From Litoditis marina (Eukaryota > Nematoda > Chromadorea > Rhabditida > Rhabditidae), in the NCBI GenBank assembly GCA_964036275.1, contig OZ038436.1:1264214-1328213 (forward strand): a stretch of 64,000 nucleotides of DNA, read 5' to 3'. Positions within the stretch are counted from its first letter, which is position 1; every line of letters begins with the position of its first letter. Positions 21,181 to 36,100 of this stretch are shown piece after piece. The notes below the pieces were generated by a model, which saw only the letters and a list, made by a program, of their open reading frames with translations, was not told where the DNA came from and did no database searches. The position numbers were made by a program, and so were the translations under genes.

Positions 21181-24100
21181 ATGACAGAAGTGGAGTCGAC
21201 GGTGGTCGACTACGCCAATCATTTTTGGGTTAGTCATCGGCATATTTCTGTAAAGTGATCCGAATTGTCAGAAAAAAATTGAAGAACGGACTACTTTCTG
21301 GCCAAAAACGAGAAAATTTCTCGATTTTTGTTGCAAAATCATTAGTTTTGACTTGTTTTAATCTAGAGTCTAGAGACGGACCTTACTGGTGTATGGTTAG
21401 TCATGTCATCCGTAGTATACTCGAAGAATCATCTTATTCATTTTTTCATTCAAAATCCATTATTTCTCTGTTCTGCAAAAATGGTTGTCTTTTTAACACA
21501 AAAAATCGTGCGCCTGCGCAGAAAAAAAGTTTTATCAATGGTGTTAGTTGCAGGGAGACCGCCACAATGGTTTCCACGTGCTCTACGAGAATATGAAAAA
21601 AGGAGAAGAAACGGTGAACGAAGTAGCCCAATTCCTCAAGGAGCGTCTAACTGTCGAGGAAGAGTACGGAAAACTGCTGGGAAAAAGCGTAAATAGGGTA
21701 AGTTTTCTTTTTTAAAGTATGGATTCAAATACCAGTATACCAGTAAGGTGTTCCTATTAGATATTAGACGAGAAGGAATCTCTTTATAGTGCGTTTTACG
21801 AGTTGAAACTTTTATCAAAAGCAAGCAAATATGAAATATTCGCGATATTTGTAAAAGGAATCTCGATTTTGAGGGTTTTCTGATTTTTCTGACAATCGCT
21901 CGGGATATACAACTTTAGACAGGATAGACGGGATAGACGCATTTCCCGATAATATACTAGAAAATTTGACCTACTTTATATTCTTGAAGTCTTGTTCCAA
22001 GGAAATTATCGATTTATTTATAGGTTTCCTCCTTTCTCTCTGCCGGATCCAACTTTGAAGGCGGGTGGAATCTAACCAAAAGCACATTTGAAATTCTCGT
22101 CGACGTTCAGACTATGATGGTAAAAAACCTGCAGGTACGCTTGGTTTTGTGGAGTTTTGGTCGACTTGTTTCCTTGTTTGTTGTTTTTGTTTTATCGAAT
22201 TCGAATGTTTGTTAGGTGTTGTTGACTGATTGAGAAGGATTTTGTTAGGTCTTTGTTGATTTTTTGGTTTTTCTTTTATTTAGGTGTTGTAGTTGTTGAC
22301 CAATCGAGAAGGATTTTGTTTATACCTGGGCCTGGAAACGTATTCCGAGAGTTGTATAAGTTGTTGTTTGTGTTTCTCATATTTCGTTGAGGTTTCAATT
22401 CGAACCACAATAATAACTTTTTCATTATTACTAGCATAACTATTATTGTTATTAACCTCAAAGTGAGTAGTTTGTATTTGTGCGCTTGTTTCTGGGTTTT
22501 AGGTTATAATTTTGTTGTTAAAGCCAACAGTTTCCGTATTTTCCAGGATTTATCTCGTGAAGTGAACAAATATAAAGAAGATGTGACCAAAAGCCGAAAA
22601 GAAGCAAAACAACAGGATGTTATAGATGCTGTGAATCTAATGCAAACTACGACTACATGCTTACAGAAGGTGAATTTATAACTTGTTTTTGGAAACGTAA
22701 GTATATGCCAAACGTGGGGCGATTTTGTTGGATAATTCATTGGAGTACGCGATTTCCACTAGATCAAGATTTAGAGCCACCCGAGTTTCAACGATAGTCA
22801 CTTTCACTGATGAAAACGTCATTTCCCATCCACTTCTTTAGTTTGGTCCCACAGATAATACACCTGATTTTCACTAAATTTTTGTAGAAGCTACTTTTGT
22901 TATTAATGTTTTATGACATTTCAGTGAAACTATTATCAAAAAAACCTTTTTGGGATAAATAGTGGACTGGTGTTTGTTGTTGTATGCTTTATGATGAGAT
23001 GAAAAGGTAGTCGGAGACCGTTGTAAACTCGTAAAATGTTGCGATTTTACCGGTCAGCGGTCACTGCTGAACTTATCCTGACTCTGACGAGCATTCAACG
23101 CAAAGTTTTGGGACTTTGTGAAATAGTCCAATAGTTATCCTGAATTTTTAAAATTTGAACAGTTTGTGCAGTTGTGATATACCATAGACTATCCTTCAAA
23201 AAGAAGCTTGTTTTTCACAATGGATTTGGGAAATTGCGTGTTTTTGCCTCGAAATGTGGGCCATTCTGGCCGGGAGGGAACCCGTTTTTGTGTTTTTTCT
23301 AGCGACTCGAACAAGTTCACCATTTCATATTCCAGTAAGGATCGACTATGAGAAAAATTCGGTTATTTGACCAAACTTGTGAAAATTAATTTATTTGTAT
23401 CGGAAGTCGGCGAAAAAGTTCACTTTGTGATTTATACTGACTATTCGGACAATTTTGATGGTTTATTTGCAACTTTTCTTTTCAGGCCAAAGAAACGTAT
23501 CATTCGAGAACGGTTGAATTGGACAAATTGCGAAAAGAGTCGGCACCCAATCCAAAGGAAGTTGCTAAGGTATGTGGGATTAAGTTTGTTTTTTCGTTGG
23601 GTTAGTATCATGATGTTACATAAAAGGTGGAAAGAAACGAGTATTTTGTCCTAAGAAAAGAAGCTATTTTCGAAAATTCCCCCGGGAGATACGAATCATA
23701 TTCACTTAGGGAGTGGTTAAGAAGTTGCATTGCATTCTAGTTTTTTTTCTGGTTCTTGTATTGATTCAATTTCAACTTTGTTCAAGTGTTTCAGGTTGAA
23801 TCTAAACTAGTGAAGGCTCGCGACGAGTACCGCGCCTACGTGGAGAAATACGACATCGTTCGATTGGATTTTGAGGAGAAGATGACAAAAGCCTGTAAAG
23901 TATTCCAGAGTCATGACAGGTATGGTTTTTCTAGTTTTTTTGGGTAGATCATGGCTAAAAACTGAAAAAAAAGTGACTGTAACTGTTCTGTTGTACTATA
24001 ATGAACCGAGTTTTCGTTAGTTGCTGCTAAGAACGAACCAAGTTTCGCTGAAAAAGAGCCCGTTCATTTTGGTATTACAAAAATTGTCTTCGTCTTGTTA

Positions 24101-27100
24101 CAAAAATTGAACAGCTTACGAAAATGGAAGAACTGCCGTCTCATTCCTTTATAGCATTCTCATTTCCACGCCCTAGGCATACACCAGCAAGGTTGTCCTA
24201 CAAGTCAAAAAAATCGGAAAACGGACTACCTTTTTAGCCAAAAAGATGAAAATCGGTCTAATTTTTATGAAAAATCCTAAATTTGCAGATGTTTACGTCT
24301 GAAAACGGATAACTTTTTGTCGCTTAGTCGAACCTTACTGGTGTATGGCCCTAGGCTCAATCATAAGATACTGATATTGGTCAGTTGTTCCGTTATTTAG
24401 GTCCCACTACGCCGTTCTGCAACAATTTCTGATACTCTACGCATCGCATCATCAGGAATCGTCCTCTAGTGCTCAACAGGTTTGTTGCCCATACGTAATG
24501 CCAAATCTAACATCTTGAAAAAATGTAAATTGTAAAACTAATTGTGAAACTGTACAAAGCAAAAGATGTAGGTCGACGTTGTTGTGCACACACCACACAA
24601 ATCAGCATGTTGCTTGAAACTAAAAACTATGTTCATTCTTCTCATGAAAACTATTCGCATGTTCATTCTTCTCTTCTCAGTTATGTGGTCAGCTGCGCGA
24701 ATCCCTGCAATCCTTTCAAATAGACGACGTTTTGGCGAAGTTTGTGAAGGAAAAAGGAACCGGAACAGAGAGGCCAGGTGAGGGCTGTCTTTTTTTCAGA
24801 TCTTATTTCAGTTACAGTATCCTATAAATGATGAAAAGGCCGATGCAACTCGAATTATTGCTCTAATCCTCTAGTTAATGAAAATGGACCAGTTTTTCAT
24901 CACAAATTTGCCGAACTTCACGCTCTTTTTCATCCCAAAGTTGCCGAACTTCACGCTTCAAAATTTTCCCAAAGTTTGTTTTTGTTCCAAATATTTGAAA
25001 CATTATGATTTTGCTTTTTAGCATTATAATCGGCCAATTTTTCCGATATTAGCGAAAAAGGCTCCGTTCCCTTACTAATCGGATAGCTACCGAGTACCGA
25101 ATATACCTTCACCCCATGAGGCGACTTTAGTGTCTACAAATTGAACATCGGGTGTTTTATGCGAGGGACCAAACTACAAAAACTGTGACGTTTTAATGTA
25201 GGTTAGTATTGCTAAATATAAGGCACTTCTTAACCTTGATCATAGGTAAAATATTTTAATGCCAGTGCAACTAAAAGGAACGTGCGTAACCTTAAAAACA
25301 GGCATGATACCTCTGGAAAAGTGATTATTTCTCTCGTTTATCGCGTTTCACAATAGTTTTGCTTCTAAAAATGAGCGTAAGTTCCAGAAATATTGCAAAA
25401 ATAAGCATGGGTCAGCGTCACTTTGACGGGGTATTTCACCTATGACCTTGATTGAAAGGAAAATTGGGTGCTTCAATGAATCATTCAACAATTTCGCTCT
25501 ACGCTCGCTTCAGCCCCGATCTCAATGGAAGAGGTAGAGTGTGTCCCCCCGCCCGTTCCCACCTCCAGTCCTCCGAATAATGTTGATGACGTCATAGCCA
25601 TTATATCCTCGGAGACATCGTCTACAAATTCGTCGGCCATATTCAAGGTGGGGGTTAATTATAAATAAAAATATGTTTTTTGTGTTGTTAAAGTAGGACG
25701 ATTATGTGGACCAATCTCGTGTCAACGGGCCTTTAAACTGCAACTGAGAAATGTATTGCAGTTTAAAGGACTGAAGCGTTGCGATTGGACCACATAATCG
25801 TCCTTTTTTGAGGTTGGTAAATAGATATAGTAAGTACAGGTAAACGTGTCGGAATTAGCGTGGACTTGTGTGTGTGTGATGCTGATGCTGACTTTTCGGT
25901 TTTTCTCCAACTATTTTTTTTCGAATGGATACGAATTAGTGATTCGAAATCAAACGAAAGCTTCTTTTCAACTATATACTTTTGAATGGAAATATTCTTC
26001 AAGTTTAAAGATCTGCCTTTGTTTCACATTCAAAAAAGACAAAATTCTCTCGTTTTCGGAGAAAAAATAGCTTGTTTTTCGATTTTTTGGGATCATGTGG
26101 ACAAGTTTGCGGATATCTAAGCATATGCTAGGGTATGGGGTATTTTCCGACTATTTGGACTAGTTTGCTAATTATCTTTGCATATACTATGGTATGGGGT
26201 ATGGAATGCAAACTGTCACATCTTGCAGACGAGTGTTTCGCATCCGCCCACGAGTGTTTCGAATGATCTGCTATCATTGGATGTGTTAGACGCCTGGACG
26301 GACAAGAAGTCTATTCCGCACGTTGAGGTTCGTTTCCCATGAGACGTTATTATGAAGTTAGATTAACCATATTGTACACACACCCCAGTAAAGTTGTCCG
26401 AATAGAAGAACGGACTACTTATTCGCCGAAAACATGAAAATTTGCACAATTTTGACACAAAATCGTTAATTTCCTCGTGTTTACAGCTAAAAACGGCCCA
26501 TTTTTCGTCGAATAGGCGGACCTTACTGATGTATGATTGTACATGTTGATATTTTTGTATGTATGTATGTACTCACATTCACATATAAGAGTATCATGTG
26601 ATTTTGTTATAATATGTCCCAGCCATCTCTCCACTAAGTTGTCGAAATTTTTCATCTCCCACCAGCCCGGCACTAAGTTGTTCAAATGTTTCTATTACCC
26701 CTCAAACAGTCTGAATATTTCCATCTTCTGTTCGGTGATCGATTTAACCCCATTAGATAGTGTAAATTATTTGGTCTTTCAATACATTCTGCATAGGACA
26801 AATATTGGAGCCATCTCTCCACTAAACTGTCCAAATGTTTCCATCTCTCATTAAATAATCCAAATATTTTATTCTGTTAATAATCGTACGTGGTACGTTT
26901 TTCGTTAACTAAGTTGTCCAAATGCTTGAACCATCTTTTCACTAAGTCAGCCAAATGTTTCTATCTCTCATTAAATAATTCAAATATTTCATTCTCTAAT
27001 AATCGAACGTTTTAATTTCCCACTATGCCCAAACATTTCAGCCATCTTTTTACTATGTTGTCCAAATGTTTCAACTATCTTTCCACTAAGTCCTCCAAAT

Positions 27101-30100
27101 AATTCAACCAGCTTTCCGCTAAATAGTTCTAATATTCACCCATCTTTCCTCTAAATAGTCTCAATGGTGAGCCAGCTTTTCACTAAGTTGTCCAAATGTT
27201 TCCATCTCTCCCTAAGTAATTCAAGTTTTTCATCTACTCACTTAGTTTATTTTGTCCGAATGTTTAATCCATCTCTCCACTATTCCCTACAAACGTTGCG
27301 CACGGTATGAACGCTTCCCAAACGAGCCACGATTTCATTTACCTGGTTTTTTGGTTCACCATCACTATTGGCGCGCTGCCAGTTTGGCCCGCACAAATCA
27401 AATGGATCACTGGTCTCGGCGCGCCTGCCAAGAATCGATGTACAGAAGCCTTGATTTGCATATCACTGATTTAAATTTTTACTGATATCGTGCTCTATTC
27501 GCAATAACCGCAACGCGGATTCTGTACGAAGCGGTTTTAGGTTTTTCCATTTTTTACGTTGGGCTGTTCCCTATTACCGTTCATACCGTGTGCGGTAATC
27601 TATCCAAATGCTTACATCACAAATCAGTCCAAGTGCCACTTTATCTTTACACTAGTTTGTTCAAATGTTCATCATCTTTCCACTAAGTCGTCCAAATGTT
27701 TCACCTATCTGTCCACTAATTCGTTGAAATGGTTCAACCATCTTTGCCTAAAAAGTCTCAATTTTCACGTAACTTTCCACTATATTGTCCAAATGTTCAT
27801 TTTCCTCCACTAAATTGTCCACATGTTTCAGCCCTCTCCAACCGCCTCACAGCAGAGCAGCGACTCGACGCCCACCGCCGCCAATGCGCCCTCGTCCTCG
27901 ATTTTCTCGTCTTCCATGGGAATGGGGGGACTGTCTTCGATGTTCATGCCGAAACGACGGAAAACGGTGTCGCAGAGCAGTATTGGGGAGGAAAAGGAGA
28001 GTACGGAGGGAGGAGGTTAGTATACATATGGAAGTTTGTCCAAGTAGCCAGAAAAATTCGGAAAACGCCCACTTTTTGCCGAAAACGATAAAATTTGTGT
28101 GTTTTTGATGCAGAATCATGCATTTTTACGTATTTGAATCTAAATACGTGGGAGGAAAAGGAGAGTACGGAGGGCGAAGGTTAGTATACACATCATACGT
28201 AAGCATACACCATCAAGGTTGTCCGAATAGTCAAAAAACATTCAAAAAGCGGACTACCTTTTAGCCGAAAAGACGAAAATCGGTCTACTTTTGATGAAAA
28301 ATCCTATATTTTCACGTGTTTACATCTGGAAACGGAATAATTTTCGTCGCCTAGTCAGACCTTACTGGTGTATGTACGTAAAACGACTTTGTTGTCCACA
28401 AATTTTAATTGAAAATTGAGTGTTTATTTCGGTGACCAAACTTCAAAACGGGATAGGAAGTGCTGTGTTCACCAGTGAAGGCGACTATTGTTGAAACTAA
28501 GGTAGCTCTAAATGTTTATTTAGTGGAAATCGGGTGCTTCAATGAACAATCCGCCCTACTTTTGATATACATGGAAGTTTGTTCAAGTAATCGAAAAAGG
28601 CTTCTTTTGGTGGAGTATTAGCACTTCACTGGTGTGTTTATTTCGTCTTGCATGCAACTTTGGGTGAACGAAATAATCTGATGAATATGTTATTGATGGT
28701 CGTTGGTCGGAGAATAGCTTCATAGAGTGTAATGGCTGTACAATTGGTGGCGGCATTTTTGTTTGGATTTAAAGTGTTAAGGGCTTTAAGCTTCAATATA
28801 TCAAAGAGGAGGGTCATATTGAACAGAGACGAGCTTCGTTTGTTGTTTCTAAAACAATGTGCGTTTACAGTTATGAATGTGACTTGAAAAGATTTTGTAT
28901 TTAACACTGTTTTAGATAGCGGGCTTTTAATAGTGCATTGTGCATAAGTGCAACTTGCGCGCAAAAATCGTTTCATTGAAGTTTTATGCTGAGAACAAGT
29001 TGGCAATGTGGATTGTAGTGAGATGCCCACTGACTGATGTAAGGGATAGCCGTTTTTCTGTCGATTGATTGTTTACTCAAAACTCTGCGCCTGTGAAAAT
29101 AGATTCGCAATGGCTTTCTGTCGATTTTTCTTGTTCAATCTCGAAAAACATCGCAGTCTCAGCATTTTCCTTAAAAAAACAGTGTAAACGTTTACGTGTA
29201 AGCGGAATATACATGGGAAAAATTAGTTTTTGGTAATTTTTGATCAACTTTTCAACTGGTTGCCATCGAAAATAGTTAACTGCTCATCCAAACCGGGCGG
29301 TTGTGAGCAAAATCCAAAATAGCCTCTGTTTGGTTCGCTTATTCATTATTCATAAAGTTGGACCCTTTCTCGCTTTATTGGCAAATGGGCATATTTGAGT
29401 ATTGAGAAAATGCTTTGCTTTTTTCTTTCTTACGAAGTGAATGTTAATGTCGGGTTGGACTCATTTTTCTTTTTTTTTTGTTTCTGATTGGACTGCAAAC
29501 GATCTAACACCAACACGATGCACGTTCTAGTTTATGATTGCTTATTTGAATTCGAACAAAAAAAGTAGTGGATGTTGAGCAGTGAGCGTCGTCCAAAGAA
29601 TGGTTACCTTGGTGAAAGGAGATAATCTCACTATGGTTGGGAATTTTCCCCACACACACACACACTATGAGATAGAGATTAGTGTTCTTTAGCTCTTTTC
29701 ACTCTATAATGTCTTAGTACCCTCGACTCACAATAGACAATGTAGTACGTAGTTACGGTGTATGTATTAACCGAAAGTTCACTGGGCTTAAATATATTGA
29801 AAGTAATAAGCTCCCTCTTTCGGTATGTTAAGGCAGACACTTGTCATCTCTTTCGAAGATACTTGTAATTTAGTGAGAAAAAATGAAAATACAGTTGCTT
29901 CGCTGAAAATCAGCTGTTTTTTGATAACGCTAACGCGATATTGTGCTTCATTACTAGAACGTCGCTTGAATGTTTCAGAGGGTGCTTAATTACTTAATTT
30001 TGTTTTATACAGTTCTGTTTAGTTCGCATTTTATTTTCAGATTGGTAGTCAGGAGAATTATGTAACATGCTCTTAATTTTGAAAAGCTGAACACTTGATT

Positions 30101-33100
30101 ACTCTTATTGTTTTATTTATATTTATTAGACGCTCTGTTTTTTACTCTAACGATCAGATAGAGCGTCAGTTGAATGTTTCAATGGGTGTTTGAATATTCG
30201 TCTGACTCATGAATATGCGATTTGTGTACCGGGAATCGTCCGTATATCGGAAGTCATCCACAGTTGATTTTTAACGTGTTCCAAGAGATGTATTTTGTAT
30301 TTTAGTCAAATGAAACTTATCTTACAATCACAATCGTAATTGTAGTTACATGTTACATTCGAGTCAAACGGGGTAGTAGATACTCACGACGGAAACGATG
30401 TGGGACACGAACGATGTGGAAACGGGGTAGTAGTCATGCACATACTTTGCTCGGCTGATTATACAGATAAATTCAACAAAGGGGCTTCTTTTTATCACAT
30501 TTTCGATACTCAATTTTGACATTTCATTCAATCGTCTCAAACGAAAATTGGCTTTTTAGAGAATAATGCACATTACTGATGTTTTGTTATTGCTGTTTGT
30601 AGATTGTGACAAACCTTTGCGTTCAGCTCTCAGCTGTCAACCCCGATTTATGAGGTGTTTTTTGCTTGAAGCGCCGCACTCATTCAAAAAACCAGTACAT
30701 TCTATGACCTACAGAGTCCTCATTTTTGGATCTATTTTTTCGAGCAACTAGTCACACTTTCTAGTGTTGAGGTTTTTTAGCTCCTGATTCTTTTTCCGAA
30801 TTTCGAACCTTCATGTTCGGAAGTTCAGATCATTCCAAAATCACATCGCCAAATACATAGCGCACCTTAGTGATGGTAGTTGGTTTATGTTATAAGAGCG
30901 GCTTTTCGTTTTCCTATGTCAGGATATTCTCCAAATTGGCATGTAGTATTGGCCTGTTCTGATTTATTACCCTAATTGTATTCATATATATATCCACCCA
31001 TTGCATGAGTCTGCGCTAGTTCTTTTCTTGAGAGATAACTAATATATGAAAACTAATATACTAGTATATGAAAGTTGGCTGAATAGGCAAAGTATCATAT
31101 TTGAAAAATGTTGAAAAAGACAACTTCTTTTTTTAAGTGTGCGAATAATGAAGTTTGTGACATCTACTCATACAAATTGGTAAATTAGACTCTCTAATTG
31201 TTAAGTTTACTGGGTGCATTTCGCGAAAACGTGCTGTTTCTGTTTTTACTCACTACTATGCCTTTTAGAAATCCGAAAATTGCAGTATTGTGTGGGAGTG
31301 TTTTCGGATTGATAAATACTGTTTCTTTATAATATCACAATCTTGTGACGTGCTCTAATTGGTATAATCTTCTATTTGAAAACAATAACACTGGAGAGAA
31401 ATACGTTCAGTTTAATCCAGCTTGTTTTGTTTTGATATCTTGTTGATCATATCCCAGATATTGAAGCAAATTCGTTCGCGTGTGTATTTGAAATTTGCTA
31501 TATGTGCAAATTTAATCGATTTATGGGATTCGAACATGATTTCCTGGCTTTTCCGCTTTTTTACGGTTCCATCATACAAGCGAATGTTTTAGATAGACGG
31601 AATTGTGTAATCTAAATCTAAGTTTTTTCCCTTCTAGCATGCTTTTGACACTTTGTTTCTCTTAGAAAAAACATTCAGCGCATTACAGAAGCAACCGACT
31701 TACAGAAATTGTTTTGGGTGCTTTTTGGAAGCAAACCGGCGGCTTGCTTGTGTAATTCATTTTTGTGAAAACAACTGAGTCTAGTAAACATATACTTTGC
31801 AGTATCTCTATCTATCTTCCTTCATTACTGATGTTGGGCGTGCTACGCTGTCGTCGTGTGAACGAACTAAGCTCCGCCCCCTTCGATGGCCCAGTCCCTC
31901 ATTTTGGCTCTTCCCCTTACGATGACGTCACGCATTCCTTGGATGACCTTTCTACCTCTGTACCCGCCGCCAAACCGGAACCGCTGGACGGTTTCTATGC
32001 CGGTCGCACGGCTAGCGACTGTTCCATTCCGGCCGTCCGAAACGCACGCGGCACCGTCAGATGCGTGAAACATTCGAGTGATGTAGCGCTGCGACGCAGC
32101 GGCTCCGCTCCGATTACCGTCAGAAGTGTGGTGAAAGGTTGGGGGTTAAAGACTGGTTGGGCAGGGGTGGTTATTGGGATGGGGGTCTGTCAGTATGAAA
32201 AAATAGAAAAGGTATAATGGTCAAGTTGAAAAGAGAAAATAGAAAAGGTATAATCGTCAAGTTCAAAAGAGAAAATAGAAAAGGTATAATGGTCAAGTTC
32301 AAAAGCATCGTTGTTTTCAACAATGACGTGGGATTTAAGTTGAATGAGCAATAGCTTACGTCAACAAAATTATGTAGGAGTTTGATGAAACGTTCGACAA
32401 GAGTATCGGCTCTTTTTCGAGCATACGGTTAGATTTGGGAATTTTGTCTCAGTAATCAATTTCCAACTGTATTTTGATTTCAGGTCTGTTCAAGTTCCGT
32501 CAAAACCGGCGATCGAAAAAGTCGACGACTGATTTGTCCACCACAGGGTCAGTGGAACCGAAGGATGTTTTCGGGTTGGTTTTTCTTGGTTTGGTGAAAT
32601 CGAATTTTGGTTACTTTTTGGTTAACCTTGGGCTCCAGTTCACGGTGTAAAGTGTATGCGATGAAAACCGTTGCATGTAGGAAATAACAAGAGAGTAGTG
32701 CTGTTTTTCAAAAATTAGGATTTGTAAATGTTTTATGTCTTAAACAAAAAAAACTGTGTGGTGTCTGTGTGTAAATCTGTGGAAGAAGAGATCAAAAATA
32801 CATCAGTAGGATCTGACTAACTAAAAGGAATTCGTTTTTTGGGACCAAAAAGGAATGCGAAAATTATGACTTTGTACCTTTGTACCAAAAAGACTGTGAT
32901 ATGAGTCAGTTCAAATAGGGTGACCCTGCACCTGCTATTTATTTGTCTTCTTGAAGAGTATTTTAGACCAACTATTTTTCAAATATACGGACGTTGCCTA
33001 TGACAACGTTTGCTGCTTTTATCATTAGGTTTAATCATCAACTGAATGATTATGTTAGTTAGTCACTAATCTAAATAACGTCTGCGCCTTTTCTTTTCAA

Positions 33101-36100
33101 AAGTTTTTCTCTGAACTTGTTGTTTGCCTTAACAAATTGTTTTTGTTTGTCATAGAAAAAAAACCAAGTTAAGCAACCATGGGTTCCATTCATAGGTAAA
33201 ATAATTCAATGTCAGGGCAACTAAAATGATCGTGTGTAACCCTAAGAATGGTTATGATACACCTACAAAAGGTATTATCTGTTTCGTTTTTTGCGTTTCT
33301 AGCACTTTTCACTTCTAAAAATGATCGTAAGTTCCAAAAATATGCCGAAAATGAGTGTGGGTCAATGCCATTTTGACGGGGTATTTTACCTATGGTTCCA
33401 TTAAAACAAGTGATACGCTCTCGCTCGACACGAGCCTTTGATAAGCGTCGAAATGTCGATTTTCTAATCCAATTGATTGGTGAAATACTCTGACAAGCTT
33501 TTGCTAAATAGTCTAATGTTTGTATAAGCTGGGAAAGTTGGACATTTTCGGTTGAAGAATTATGAGAATCAACGTATTTCAATGGACACACGAGGTGTTT
33601 GTGTAGATGACCATATCTGAGTTGTAGTTTGAACTCGGTTGTGCGCCGTAGTTTGTTACCGACCAAAACGCGGGGATCATACGTAAAATACCCTCTTATT
33701 TTGATGTTGTCTGATGGTAACTTTTCCCAACTCTAAATAAGGCATGCTCACTTTTTGCGACATCCGACATTGTTGAATATTGCGGGAAAAATTACAATTA
33801 TTTCGAGATTTTTATTACCACAAGCTCACTTTTCGGGGATGCTCATGCTCACTTTTTTCGTTCTGATGTGACACTGTTTCACGTATGGCGGGGATCGAAC
33901 TACAAATAGAGCGGGAGCAGTGTAGGACAACATACAACGTGATGGCTTGCTATTACCAATGTGATTTATGCAGAATAGACCGATGCTTGCATGATCGTTT
34001 CCGTTCGATAATATGATAAGCGCAGGGGTCATCACGAAGTTGACCCCACGTCCTATACGACCGCTCCTTCTTTTTCTTTAAATAAAAAGGTCACCGTTGA
34101 ACAAACAATTATGTAGAAATTTTCCGAAAAGTTATTCTAAACTCGAATTTTCCTAGCGTAAAAATGCATACTGTAGGAAACTCACATAGGGATATAGGTG
34201 TGACAAGGACTATAGTTGTAGCGGTGTGTGTATGGGTGATAAGCGTCGATTCTCCCGTATAGGATTGATAGCCGACCAGTGATGACGGATCATTTCTTTT
34301 CTTAGTTGCTTCCCCCCCAATTGGCGACCCTTTAATAGTCTATCTCTCTCTCTCTCGTCTTTCATCTCTCTGTACAACCAGCGCGCACCCGACCATTTTT
34401 CCAATTTCTTCGCTTCCTTTCACTGTTCGGGTTCGCTCGCACGTTTTCTGTCAAGCAAGTTCATCAACAATTAGCTGATTGTTCGGTTTATTGGTTTATT
34501 TACGTTAATATCGAATGTATTTGAACAAAAATGTATTTTGTGTCACCAGGAGTTTTTGGTTTTGTGTCATTCTCGGTTTGGTTCATTATACTTTTCCGGA
34601 TTTTCCGGAGATGGCGCTAGTTTTTCTATGTTAATACATAAAAGTTTCATGAGTTTGCTTCAAATCCTCGAAAGTGTGTGTTGCTAGCCTAAAAGGCTAA
34701 TTTGGTGCGTAGTTTTTTTTTATTTTTATTCGACCAATTGTGCTTCAGTTCAGATTCGGCGGTTTACACGCGCTTCTACTAACGTACTAACGTTTAGAAA
34801 AATCTATTAAGTTATTGTTAGGGCTCTTTTTAGCCGCTGACGTCACATTTCTGTTTCAATGCAAGCGACTTTTGCGGGTATAAGTCAGTCACACTTTGTC
34901 CAACTGTCAAAGTACTTTAGTCCACGGGTTTACGGACAGACCGACTGATACCAACCAGTATTTAGGTGCAGTCACCATTTAATACACTCTCCAGCAAAGT
35001 TGACCGAATACCCACCTTTTCGGCTATTTTCGATGCTAAATGATACTTTGTTGCCCACAGAAATTGATTGAAAGTCGGGTGTTTTATTTAGGCTACCAAA
35101 CTCAGAACAGGGTAAAACATGAACTTTTATCAGTAAAGTGCTATTGGTGAAGTTTGGTTAGTTCAGTTGAATTCGTTCTGAAAGGAAAACGGATGATTTA
35201 ATGGAGAATCCAACAAAGTCGCTTTACGTTTGATGATGATTGATGATATTAGTTTACAGAAATTTGGGTAGTTGTCGGGAAAACTCTTGTTCTCAACCCA
35301 ATTTAATGATAAATTTTGGATTTTCGGAGGGATTGAGTTAAAGGAGCAGGAATTCTCCAGAGCAATGAGCATAGATGAGCATATTCTGGATCTGGAAAGT
35401 TAATAGAGAACCCGAGCGAGTGCTGTGTGCGGTGTAGTTTTGAGGAAATTTGTCAGGAGATTCGGTTTCGGTTACTATTTTTTGTATAAGTTGAAGCTTA
35501 TTCTCCTGGAATTATATTGCCATCTCAGAAGAGAAACACCCTGATCGTAAATTGTATTGCGTAATTGAATCGGTTAATGAAATTTCTTAGCTCTCGTAAG
35601 CTGATTTTTCATGTTTAATGTCAATCTATTGACACATCACTGGTCTACATCAAATTCGCAATTTATGTTTGTGCTCTATCTAAAATCTACGGAACAAGTA
35701 GAATAGAAGTATTTCCTGAACACTTGTGAAAGTTTTTGGTGCAATATGTATACATGTATACAAGTTGGAAACCTATCTAAAAAAATATTCTCTGGTTACT
35801 CTACGAGCCGGAAATACGAGATTTAACGACAAAAATCGGACTACTTATGATTTCTTTTGTTCTATAAAATAGAATTCGTGTTCGAGTTCTGGCCTTGTTT
35901 TTTTGGTGGATTTTTTTCGATTCTGAAACGGCGTCGGACACGTTTTTCGCGTCAAATTTATCATTTGGTGGAAATTTTTATACCCTTGCAGGTGAATTAG
36001 CCTCTTCATTATAGTATGAAGTCAATTAGTCAATATTAATTAAATTAAATTTTAATACAATACATAATTGATTTGCTTTCAGGATGGACGATGCTCACAG

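Noticed and set aside
27785..28119. Alternative-frame open reading frames over FCHo exon 11 on both strands
   Set aside because: They are shadows of the phase-consistent exon encoding PSPTASQQSSDSTPTAAN.
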